This document shows positions 54,845 through 64,000 of a stretch of 64,000 bases of DNA, one piece after another. Position numbers and translations under genes: made by a program. Each line of letters begins with the position of its first letter. The stretch's first letter is position 1. Below the pieces are notes generated by a model, which did not search any database, was not told the origin of the DNA, and saw nothing but the letters and a program-made list of their open reading frames with translations. Source of the stretch: Pyrus communis (Eukaryota; Streptophyta; Magnoliopsida; Rosales; Rosaceae). The stretch lies in the NCBI RefSeq assembly GCF_963583255.1, contig NC_084808.1:7711501-7775500 (forward strand). Reading direction: 5' to 3'.

Positions 54845-56824
54845 AGGTGTTCTTCGTCCGGCTGTACGACGTTAAAGCAAGCGCTATGTGGGAGGCAACC
54901 CATCCATTCAACAAAGGAAGCCCTAGGGATCCCCCAAATTCCAGATTTGCATCCCTCCAACCCTTCTCTTTGTTGTTGTTTCTAATCTGCCATGTTATGT
55001 TGTTTAGTCGCTGTTTGTGTTTTTACTTGTGTTTTGTGTGAATTTATGTTTAAAACATTGAGGACAATGTTTGATTTAAGTGTGGGGGGGGGGGGGGGGT
55101 AACTAAGTATATTTGATGCAAATTCGTGGTATTTTATCACCCATAACTTCAAGTGTTGTTCCTTGCTGTTTTAAAGTGTTTTTAAGCTGTTTTGGAGTGT
55201 TTTAGTGTGTTTTGTTTTATAACTCCGAAAATCACATAAAAATTTGAAAAACATATTTTGAAAAGCCTAAAAAGAGTGTTTTGAGTCGTTTTTGTGTGTT
55301 TGTGTCTTAGGGTACCTTCCAATACAATGATGAGGATTTGGTTTTTAATTGCATGACTGTTAAAAAGAGTTATAAACATGGAGAAAAGTTTGATTTACTC
55401 TTGGTATATGCTTGGTTATGGTTATAATGTATGACTTCACATGCAATCATAAAAGAAAAATTAGTTTTTGTAACATGCTTGAAGGAAGGAACTCAAACAA
55501 ACGCTACAACCTTGTGAGACTTGAGCCTAAACGTTATTTGGAGAGTTAAAATCTGTGCATTATTGTTTTCTAAAGTCGTTGCATGATCTCATTATTCTTT
55601 GCTTGGTTACTACTTAGAAGGCGTTTCATCATATAGTTCCAAATGCTAGAACTCATGCCCATTTCATTCGAAGCATGTTATTGATTTGCATAACACATAT
55701 TCAAGAAGAAGTTGTGTAGTGACCACCACCAAAGCCAAATTGCCGTGTATCCTACTTCATTATATGTTTAGGTTAACCCCATTGAGCCTTGTTAAGCTTA
55801 CATTCTTTGTTAACCCACATTATCCTCACCTAGCCTAGATTAGGACCATCCATACCCTTATTCTTGAAGCATAGCAAAGCATGATTTGAATTGAACTCCT
55901 TTTGATTAATGTATGGCAGAAAACAAGTGTGGGGGAAGTATTTCTCATGTGAGTTAGTGTGCCATAGGCACGGGTGGAAAAGAAAAAACATTCGTGGAAA
56001 AAGAAAAAGAAAAGAAAAAGTTGTGAAAAGAAAGAAAAAACAGTATGAAACAAATGAAAATAAGTTCACATGTTTATGGTAATTGAAGAAAGGGTCCAAA
56101 ATGTTGAATATGGCCCTGAGTGTTGTTTAGATCTTCCCTTTGTGTTAAAAGTTGATTTCTGTGTCTTAAAGTGAATTCTAAGTCTCAATTTCATCACTTT
56201 GCTTGCTATTGCTTTAAGAATGTTTGTTATCCCTATCCTTCCATTATTAACCAATACCCCAAGCCCCATTACAACCCTTGACTTCAATCTTGAGTGTTAT
56301 GTGTTTCAATTTTTGGAGTTTGAATTTGGTATGAGCATATGGTGTCACTGGTTCTCGCGTCTAAGTAGTAGCATTCCATTCATGAGATCATATCTAAACA
56401 TGCTTATTAACTCCAGAAATTGCTTTCTTTGTGATACATATATGTGAGTGTTCGTTTTCATGTTTACATCAATCTTCTCACATATAACTAGATTAGGGTG
56501 TGTAGTTAGAAAATCTGAGTGAAAATTGAGTGCATATCTTGTAAGGAATTGAGCAAATTCTCTAAGGCATGTTACTACATTCAAAACATGGTTTTAAATG
56601 CTTAATTGTGAACTAGTATGTGGTGACAATGATTAAGAATGTACTTAAGTGTGAAGATGACTAAAATCTGTGGAGATAATGAATTTTAACATGTCATGTG
56701 CATTGGAAATCCTTGAGGCAACGTTGGAGGGTTTAGATTGTCTTTTGTTTGTTTTGTTTTGTTTCGTTTTGTTTAGTTTGTTTGTTTTGCTCGAGGACTA
56801 GCAAAAGCTAAGAGTGGGGGAATT
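54845..56824 (+). other. 3' region and PPT of element G
   Basis: Post-pol box (about 54852-54902, with TGTGGGAGGCAACCC), hairpin 55053-55072 and a run of about 17 G (55083-55099), PPT-like CAAGTGTGGGGGAAG at about 55925, A-rich tract at about 55980-56060, and terminal PPT AAGAGTGGGGGAATT (56810-56824). No env-like ORF. Confidence 0.85.
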
Positions 56825-57383
56825 TGATGGGAGCATATTTATGCGACTTAATTGGCTTGTTCTCGTGCATTTACGTTGTGTGTTTTCAGGTTCATATGAT
56901 GGAGTTGGTGAAAAGATGCATTTTGGTGCCTTTTGGAGCAAAATTGGGCTTGGAATGATCATCACATGCTTGGAGCACAAGGATTGGACATAATTGAAGA
57001 CTTGAAGTCGACAAGGATTCCTATCATGAGAAGGTTTCCAAATTGAAGGAGGCTTCCCACTCACATGAGGATTCCTAATTGGATGAGGATTCCTAATCAC
57101 ACAAGGATTCCTACTTGAAGTAGGAAAGTTAAGCCCAGGGTTTCCTATCTTGGTTTGATATTTCCTAAATTCTAAATTGTCCTTATGTCCCAAACACTTT
57201 GAAGACTTCATATGCATTCTAGGACACAAAACAAAGGTCTCTTGCATTTTTCCTTCCCTTGCCGTGCACCATGTCAACTTCCCCTTTCTCATCATCCCTT
57301 GCCGTGCAAGGGAACCCTGTTTCCTTTAGTTTTAGGACATTTAAACCTTTCCTATATCACATCCGCACCTCCCTTGACCTTTC
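56825..57383 (+). repeat. 3' LTR of element G, 5' part
   Basis: TGATGGGAGCATATTTATGC; it follows the 5' LTR until CCCTTGACCTTTC, where element I begins. CTTTC (57379-57383) is the expected target duplication of I. Confidence 0.9.
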
Positions 57384-58645
57384 TGATAGGAGCACATTCA
57401 TGCGACTTAATTAGCTTGTTCTCGTGCATTTATGTTGTGTTTCCTTAGTTATTTTAGTGTTTAAAGTCACTTTTGTGCATTTTCAGATTATAAAGCCAAA
57501 GTGTGCAAGAAGATGCAAATTGGAGTCTTTTGGAGCAAAAGAGGAATGAATGAGTTGAAGACTTGAAGAAACGATGAATTCCTACTCCAACGAGGATTCC
57601 TACTTCAACAAGGATTCCTACTTGAAGTAGGAAAGTTAACCCTAGGTTTCCCGTTTTGGTAACCTTTCCTAATCTTAAACGTCCGTATTTTCTAGCCACT
57701 TTGAAGGCCTTGTAGGCACTTTAGGACACAAAACAAAGGCCTTAGCCCCCTTAAACCTCTTTGCCGTGCCTTTCCCCTAATTCCCTTCCCTTGCCGTGCA
57801 AGGGGGGGCAATTTTGTCCTAGGTTATGCACTTAAAACACATGCTCCTAAACCTACCCGCACCTTGCAGCCACTTCCCTTTTAATTTCTGATTTAATTTC
57901 CTAATTCTAGCAGCCTTTGACTTAATTTTAATTAACCAAAATAAGCTAGGGTTTTATTTCTGAAACCATATATATTTTAAACCCTAGCCGCACCCTAGCA
58001 TTCACTCTTCATTTCATTCTTCCATAATTTAGCCACAAAATCCCTTCTCAGCCGCAACTCCCATCCATTCTTCAAAAAAAAACCCTAATTCCACATCTCA
58101 ATTGTACCCATTATTTCACCCTAGAGCCTCTTCATTCATTCATTCTCTTCATCATTCACCCTAAGCTCTCTAAGCCGCAGCCACCAACCCATTCTCTCCT
58201 TTTGCCGCAGCCACCATCACCCAAAAACCCCTTTGCCGCAGCTTTCTCCATCCATTCCAGCCACCAGCCCACCATTGCAGCCACTTCAAACCATCGATCC
58301 ACACCTCCATACATCATCCCACCTCTCTGCCGCACCACCATATCCCCATAACCCCATCCCTAAACCAGAAAAACATCCAAATATCCATAAAACCTTCTCT
58401 GCCGCAGTAAGAAGAAGGAGAAAGAGGAGCTTGAAACGTGCAGAAATTCATATACTAATTTAGTGTTTAGTTTTGCATTCTTTGAGTCTAGTTTAGTGTT
58501 TTAACCTTTGTTTTACGTTTTTGAGTCAGTTTTCAAGTGATTTAGCAATCCCTCCTAATCCCCGGTCTAGAACGATCCCTACTTATTCATATACTACAAT
58601 TGTCAAAAGAGGGTTTGAATTTGTGTGCTTATATATTTCGCATCA
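57384..58645 (+). repeat. 5' LTR of element I, internally deleted
   Basis: 1262 bp, TGATAGGAGCACATTCATGC to TATTTCGCATCA. It follows the B/E LTR type up to AGAGGAGCTTGAAACGTGCAG (about 58440), then jumps to CTAATTTAGTGTTTAGTTTTGC (about 58455), skipping roughly 800 bp. U5 with CTAATCCCCGG (58556-58566) is kept. Confidence 0.88.
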
Positions 58646-58651
58646 AATTTT

Positions 58652-58669
58652 TGGCGCCGTTGCCGGGGA
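58652..58669 (+). other. Primer-binding site of element I (tRNA-Asp)
   Basis: TGGCGCCGTTGCCGGGGA, 6 bases after the LTR end, followed by the perfect hairpin. Confidence 0.95.
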
Positions 58670-58769
58670 TTAGCAACTTTGCTAATCCCTTGGATTGTTA
58701 TTTTCTGTTTATTTTAGTTTGTTAAAGTTTCTGACCTTCTTTTGTTTTTCTTGTTTTAGGTACTAGTGT

Positions 58770-58938
58770 ATGACTCGGAGTTCTCAATCGATTCGTGAGC
58801 ATATCTTGGACTTTGACACCGATTTTGAGAGGACTTTGAGACGAAAGAGAAAGCAACACGAATCAAATCCACAAAGCCCGGAACCTGACCTCGAAGAACA
58901 AGTCCTAGAAGAGGAAGAGGAGGCCATGAAGGAATATT
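58770..58938 (+). pseudogene. gag: Element I gag, N-terminal 56 codons, cut by element J
   Basis: MTRSSQSIREHILDFDTDFE through the acidic stretch LEEQVLEEEEE, matching D and G. It breaks where the copia LTR begins; the few final codons after GGCC are at the junction. Confidence 0.88.
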
Positions 58939-60736
58939 TGTGAAAAACTAGTTCATTTGAGCAACATCAACAACATGCAATTAACAATTAAAAGGCGGAA
59001 TCATGTTTATATGCACTCAAAAACAAAACTTAACCCATGAACTTCAAAGCCTAGTAGATAGGTGAACCAAGACTCAACTCAAAACAAAGTGAGTTGAGAA
59101 ATCAATACCTTTGTAGATTCCTCTTTGCATAAGCAAAGGCTAATCACCCAAAGAGAGGGCCTTCATTCCTTGCATCTTAGATCCATGGATTTGGATGGAT
59201 GAAAAGGTTTCTCCAAGTTCCCAAAATTGAGAACCTCTAAGTCTCCACACCAAGGTAAGATTGGAGAAGAAATGAGTGACCTTGAGGAAGTAAGATTGCT
59301 AGATGTTTTCCTCAAGAGTGGCCGGCCATTTTAGAGAGAAAGGAGAGTTTGTTCTCATCTTTTTTTCCTTAGAAAAACCCTTAGGATGAAATGGCTATAA
59401 AGATGTCTTTATACCACCTCACAATGGAGTGGCAAACTTGCAATTAAGCCAAGTTCACTACCCTCCTCTAAATGGCCGAATTTAAGGGGATTTATTGGGC
59501 TATTTGGGCCTTTGTGAATCATTATTCATTAAGTTGTCATACAACTTAAGTCAATGGACTTGACGTTCGAAGCCCATTGGGCCTTAAGGTCCAAAACTAT
59601 CCCGAGGTCTTTAACGAACTTATTCGTTTGATTAATTAACATATTAATTAATCCTTGCCATAAATAATTAAACCATTTAATTATTCTTACTCATCTCCGT
59701 TGAATCTTCAATCTCTACCTTACACGGTGTACGATCCATTAGGTTCCTTTTAGCGAGGCAGTGGGCGATTCAAACTCTTTCAAATCGATTGTGAATTGAA
59801 ACTTACTTTCAATTCTCCCGTTAGTGATAATACACTTTTAGGGCTTCCACAAACCATGGTTGACGCCTAGCAGCATGTCATGGTTACCCAAGCTAATCAG
59901 AAGAGGTGGAGAACCTATTCAGTTTTAGGATTACAAATGCAATACGGTCTTTCTCTAATACAATACTCTTGACCACATTGTTTGGTTTGATAGTTTATTC
60001 ATGTCTACTATCCAATGTGAGTCTTGTGCTTATATGATTACCTTGAATGTGATTTGGAACACATTCCTAAATCTCATTCATACTCTGGCCAGAGATTCTA
60101 AATCATATCATAGAGTATTCTCCCTCAAACAATTTGAAGGTTAGAGATCCCTTGTTGCGCATTCACTTGCCTCCATGGCTAAGTGGCTTAACCCCAACGA
60201 TGTCGTGGACACCCTCCTGATGGAGTGACTTTGACATAATCAAAGATTAAGGACCTAACCACAAGACAACTGTGATGCCTTAGGTCAAAAGACTAATTTG
60301 CATTATCCCAACCATGAGTTCTCATGTGACATGAATATGAGAACTCTTCGTTGATCGTGTTCAGTGAACTCATTCTCTATTGAGCACCTACGTACTTGTC
60401 TTGATGTCACACACACCAATGACTCGAGACTAGTCACTCTCCCTGAGAGAAGACATAGCACGTACTGATCTTAACGGACTGTCAATGCCCAATTGACAAT
60501 CCTATGATCAGGAACGTTTAGGATGTGTCAACGAAAGAATGGTCTCATGAATCTAACTTCTTTAGATCGCATTCTTCCAATCACATATTCCTTGGACTTA
60601 TTGTTTAAGCATATAACATTTATATGAGACGGCTCAAACAATAATCTTTGCCCTTAATATTAAACTAGATTAGTTTAACATGTGAAATGTCCATAAAGTA
60701 TCATCATATGATTGGTTTTAGGGCACATTTCCAACA
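58939..60736 (-). repeat. 3' LTR of element J
   Basis: About 1.8 kb. Minus-strand start TGTTGGAAATG at 60736; end at 58939 (TGTGAAAAAC on the plus strand) or 58941, since TG occurs at both. If it ends at 58939, the flanking 5 bases are ATATT (58934-58938). No ORF of note lies inside it. Confidence 0.8.
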
Positions 60737-60748
60737 ATCTCCCACTTG
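60737..60748 (-). other. Polypurine tract of element J
   Basis: AAGTGGGAGAT on the minus strand abuts the LTR. Just before it the frame reads ADWL then a stop, like the conserved WL end of copia polyproteins. Confidence 0.85.
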
Positions 60749-61560
60749 CACTAGAGCCAATCAGCTTAGTCATCAGTGATGATACCTCTTCTGTAGTCAT
60801 TTCATAAATGGCTGAGTAGTAGGCCTAGACAATGGATATCTATATGTTATCCATAGAAGCAACCTTGAGAATAACGACGTCACCATTATACATGATTCTC
60901 AATCATGTGGTTCAGTCTCTCATTTGAGTTCGGACCTTGATGAGACCTTGATTCCCTGGCTTGAGCTATCGCCCCATTAGTGTCATACACTTTCTGGTTG
61001 GAACCGAATGGATAGTTCATAAATGAACTTTCCCATCCAAACAACAATATTGTAAGCTTCTATATGGCAATATATTTTGCATACATGATGGAACACATTA
61101 AAGTCATTACTTTTAACGTTTCCACCCAAATATCTCTTTAGTCATAATAAAGAGATATCTCATTATCACTTCATTCATAATGAAGAGATATTCTATGATG
61201 GATTAGATTCATAATCTAATACATTTACACTTCCATTACGTTACTCTAATTCTTCCTCATTCTTGAGGAATCCATCATTAGTATTTCTTAAATACCTAAG
61301 GATTCACTTGACAGTTGCCATGGTTCTGATCCTGGGCTTGCACTGATATCATCTTGTACCGTTCTAGGTACAACTTATATCAATGTTTTCATACAATATG
61401 AAATACATAAATCACCTTTCTGCGTATGCATAAAGGATTCTATTTATTTCTTTAGGAGTCAAAGGGTACATTCCCTTTGAGAAGAACAACTTCCTAGTCT
61501 CACTAGAATTGTCATTCTAATTGAAGTTTATCATCATATGAGAAACTTCCTATCATCTCT
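60749..61560 (-). pseudogene. Element J RNase H and C-terminal RT remnant
   Basis: Recognisable minus-strand pieces: GDVVILKVASMDNI (about 60850-60890), NGAIAQARESRSHQ (about 60945-60985), and SASPGSEPW (about 61330), matching the copia blocks GDV..KV, NNGAIAQAKEPRSHQ and YQSNPG.EHW. There are many stops and shifts between them. Confidence 0.75.
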
Positions 61561-62149
61561 TGTCTATTTTAGGGATTGATATAATCCAATTATATCTTGA
61601 AATCTATCATTATAGATTTCCATCCCATAGACTATATCTCCCATATACATTCTATCATTATAGAATGTTTAAAGTCATAACTTTAACGATGAAGAATTCC
61701 TTTCATTTTCAAAATTAATATATATCATGTATATATATTCAAATTTAGGAATATGATCTAACTCCCACTAATCTTTTGTAAACCTAGTAAACAAAAGATT
61801 CATTTACATCTTTATGAGAAATCAAACGATTTGATCCTTTTTCTCATAAGATGCTTATAGTTCCCACTAACTTGCTAAGATCCATTTCCTTGAGTATATA
61901 TCGTATATACACTCAATGTAGTCATAAGGATTTTTATTTCTTTCGAATTAAGAGGTGCAACTCTATGACATAGTCATAAAGTTCAAACCATTCAACTGAG
62001 AAGGTTTATAAATCCTTCTGGACTACCTTGGAGCTTGTGGTATAGGAACTAGGTTGTCTTAGAAGTATATATCATATATATATGGGTAATTGATAATGTC
62101 CAACGAACTAAATCTTATTCATGTTCATTCTTCTCCTAATGGAGAAATT

Positions 62150-62600
62150 CATTATCTTACGATGCTACTTTCCTTGATATTTTTCAAGGAAATTAATCTA
62201 AAGTGTTACTTTTTCCTTGGATCAAATCTAAGGAGGTAAATACTTTAGACGTCTTACTCATCTACTTACATTTCTTGAATTCTTTGAAACCTTTTGCAAA
62301 GTATTCGGACTTGTGTTTATTCAAAATAAACTATAGTCCAACCGAGAGTGATCTTCGGTGAATGTCATACAACATGAGTAGTATTATGTTGTGGACAAGT
62401 GCCACTAACATCTAAGTGAATTAACCTCAACAACTTTGTGATTCTTTCTTCTTTCCAAAAGAATAAAGATTCGAACATTTCGCCTCTATACAATTTTAAC
62501 AAGAAGGCATTGGATCCGGATCTAACGATCCAAAGCATCCATCTATTACCAACTCGTAATTTATGTTTTAGAGGTGTCACAACTCAGTGGGATTAGTCAC
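62150..62600 (-). pseudogene. Element J integrase region remnant
   Basis: The best preserved piece is at about 62365-62480: KEERITKLLRLIHLDVSGTC, like the copia block before the first integrase Asp (ELLELIHTDVCGP). Next on the minus strand comes a decayed match to TDDHSRYGY (HSPKITLG). No intact frame. Confidence 0.72.
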
Positions 62601-62979
62601 TACCTTGCAACCTTTTGGGTTTTAAGCATCGTTATATTCTTAAACAGTTAACACTACCACATCATCTCTACTATAGAGACAATTAATTAGATTACCATAA
62701 TCTAATCATTCATTAATAAAGAACAATGTTTTGTCAAACAAAACATTCATCCATCTCTACAATAGTGACGGAATTAAGTTCCTTAAAATTGGGACGTAAA
62801 GACAATCTTTGGTTTTTCCAATTTCTTTGGTAGTTCATATGAGGAAGTAAGTACAATCCGCTTTCGCAGAGATCTATATTTGATTCACGTTTCGAACGTG
62901 AAGTACTTTCTCTTCTCTCATTTATCTTCTACTTCTTATTAGCCACACTTTTACAACGATTGTGAAACATAGTTGCTAA

Positions 62980-63300
62980 TACAGAATCATGTATTCAAGT
63001 AGAAGAACCAACTGTTTTGAATTATTCAAGAACATTTTACAACACCTTCGAAAGGTGTGTTCTTGACACTTGCAAGACATTTCTTGCAAATACCCCTTCC
63101 AATGTCCATCCTTTCATAAAGAAAGTTTGTTCCCTTGGAGTTATTTTTGCTTTCTTCATTTGACTTCCCTTTTGACTACAATAGTCATGGTCCCTAAACT
63201 CCCACTATCTCTCTTGAAACTTATTTCAATTATGTTATACACATCAAACAATTTGGAGAGTGTGTGGTTATTGTTCACTATATAGTTTACAATAAACTTA
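62980..63300 (-). pseudogene. Element J gag remnant with zinc-knuckle trace
   Basis: Minus-strand translation near 63100 gives KDGHWKGYLQE, resembling the GHWKRNCPKYL zinc-knuckle segment of copia gag. Upstream, MVH..Y...P.TLQIV resembles the end of the gag domain (TLTELLNELQ). Weak, but in the expected order. Confidence 0.5.
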
Positions 63301-64000
63301 GTGAACCATTAGGATAGGGACACAAAGGTGAAGTCCTTGCCTAGTTTCCGTCTCGTTAAGTGTTTTTGACACTTCAACATTCAATGATTCAAAATCATCA
63401 TAAGTCCATGTTGATGGACTATTTTTGTCAACCAACCATTATGTTCTCAACATAATTACAAACTTTCAAGAGTTGTTCAAGGCAACTCTCATTTCTTCAT
63501 ACAACAATTTGTAAGTGAAGAATCATGGCACATAAAGTGTCCATGCCCTTGTGCTTTCTTCTCAAGTTCCTTGTTCATGTAACAAAGAAACAAGCACTAG
63601 TGTTTGTGTTGTCCTCTTTATGATAGACTTATCTAACATGTTCTTCCATTGATACATTATCAATAGGAAGATTGTGAGGATGAGACTACTTAGGTACTTT
63701 TACAATCCATTCAAGACAATCTACGGGATTGTGGTACCAAGTTCGGAAACTAAAGCGTTCGGTTTTTCTTTGTCAAGTTTTGGATAGCGTTTGCAAATAT
63801 ATTGGTAAACAAATACATAACGAATATAAATTGATTGATTTTAAGCTTTTTGATCCGGGTCTTTAAATCAAAATAGCACCACCCACTATTTTTGGCAAAT
63901 TCCATATCCCTCATCGGAATTCGAGAGTTATATTGAACTCTTAGCGGGGCATGGGAGACTCACCATTACCAAGCCCACCTCAGAATTATATCATGTTGGT
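63301..64000 (-). other. Element J 5' internal region, unresolved
   Basis: By position it should be copia gag and leader, but I cannot match clear motifs and see no PBS for initiator tRNA-Met or LTR end. AT-rich, with no long ORF. Confidence 0.4.

Larger units (their letters stand above)
37763..57383 (+). mobile_element. Element G: full-domain Athila-like element, split by element H
   Basis: 5' LTR 37763-39968, PBS 39974-39991, gag from 40095, H inserted at 40757-49932, then the rest of gag, protease, RT, RNase H and integrase to 54844, 3' region, PPT (56810-56824) and the first 559 bp of the 3' LTR before element I cuts in at 57384. All coding domains are represented, but several stops and frameshifts inactivate it. 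The two LTRs differ by substitutions and indels (for example TGATAGGAGC against TGATGGGAGC), so G is older than H and B. Confidence 0.93.
57384..58938 (+). mobile_element. Element I: Athila-like element, left part only
   Basis: LTR 57384-58645, PBS 58652-58669, the post-PBS hairpin 58666-58689, and the gag start at 58770. Copia element J interrupts gag at about 58939; the rest lies beyond the window. It is inserted in the G 3' LTR. Confidence 0.88.
58939..64000 (-). mobile_element. Element J: decayed Ty1/copia element (Angela-like)
   Basis: On the minus strand, from the right edge inward: gag remnants, integrase, RT and RNase H remnants, PPT, and a 3' LTR ending inside element I gag. The LTR start TGTTGGAAATGTGCCC directly after AAGTGGGAGAT is characteristic of the Angela/TAR group of plant copia elements. 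Coding sequence is full of stops. The 5' LTR is outside the window. Confidence 0.82.

Noticed and set aside
59000..60700. Host gene or promoter in the 1.7-kb stretch without ORF
   Set aside because: It is bounded by the LTR termini of element J and adjoins its PPT, so it is LTR sequence.
62365..62580. 71-codon minus-strand ORF as a host gene
   Set aside because: It matches the copia integrase upstream block and sits in order with other copia remnants.

Overview
The window is plant nuclear DNA made almost entirely of nested LTR retrotransposons. I see no host gene, rRNA, tRNA gene or CRISPR array. Nearly everything belongs to one Athila-like Ty3/gypsy group. Its marks are a primer-binding site complementary to the 3' end of plant tRNA-Asp, a gag with the conserved PNKHLKEFEVVCSS block, a DLGAS protease, an FMDDF reverse transcriptase, an HHCC/DD35E integrase without a chromodomain, and LTRs of about 1.9-2.5 kb that begin TGATAGGAGC and end GCATCA. 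The exception is a decayed Ty1/copia element at the right edge. The antisense ORF resembles hypothetical proteins I recall from apple and pear, so a Maleae/Rosaceae host is my weakly supported guess.

Layout, with element letters used throughout. Element C (+) supplies pol and a 3' region (19116-23777); its 5' half lies off the left edge. Element A (-) is inserted in C's RT region. Its 5' LTR is 17204-19115, its gag-pro is 14396-17046, its pol is 2525-5375, and its 3' region with an antisense ORF is 1-2524. Element B (+, 5376-14395, TSD GCAAT) is inserted in A. B has two LTRs of equal length that look identical, but it lacks RT, RNase H and integrase. From 23778 to 37762 the DNA is rearranged. 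It holds two large inverted repeats (arms about 1.48 kb and 0.81 kb), a gag-pro element D (+) with the same pol deletion as B, a differently deleted element E (-), and LTR and RT fragments. Element G (+) starts at 37763. It has a full but mutated gag-pol that is split by element H (+, 40757-49932, TSD CTTAT), and its 3' LTR is cut at 57384 by element I (+). Element I's gag is cut at about 58939 by copia element J (-), whose 3' LTR, PPT and decayed pol/gag run to the end of the window.

How the parts relate. Only C and G (and the disrupted A) carry pol. B, D, E and H are separate deletion derivatives that would need Gag-Pol supplied in trans. B and H have nearly identical LTRs, so they moved recently even though they are defective. 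A and H share an intact antisense gene between the pol end and the 3' LTR. It encodes a protein with an N-terminal LxLxL (EAR-like) motif and a coiled coil, and has a TATA-like box about 115 bp upstream. It stays open while gag and pol decay or are deleted, and is the best candidate for an under-described function here. All copies also share RNA-scale features: a U5 segment complementary to the PBS region, a hairpin overlapping the PBS, a perfect 3' hairpin, and repeated purine-tract motifs.
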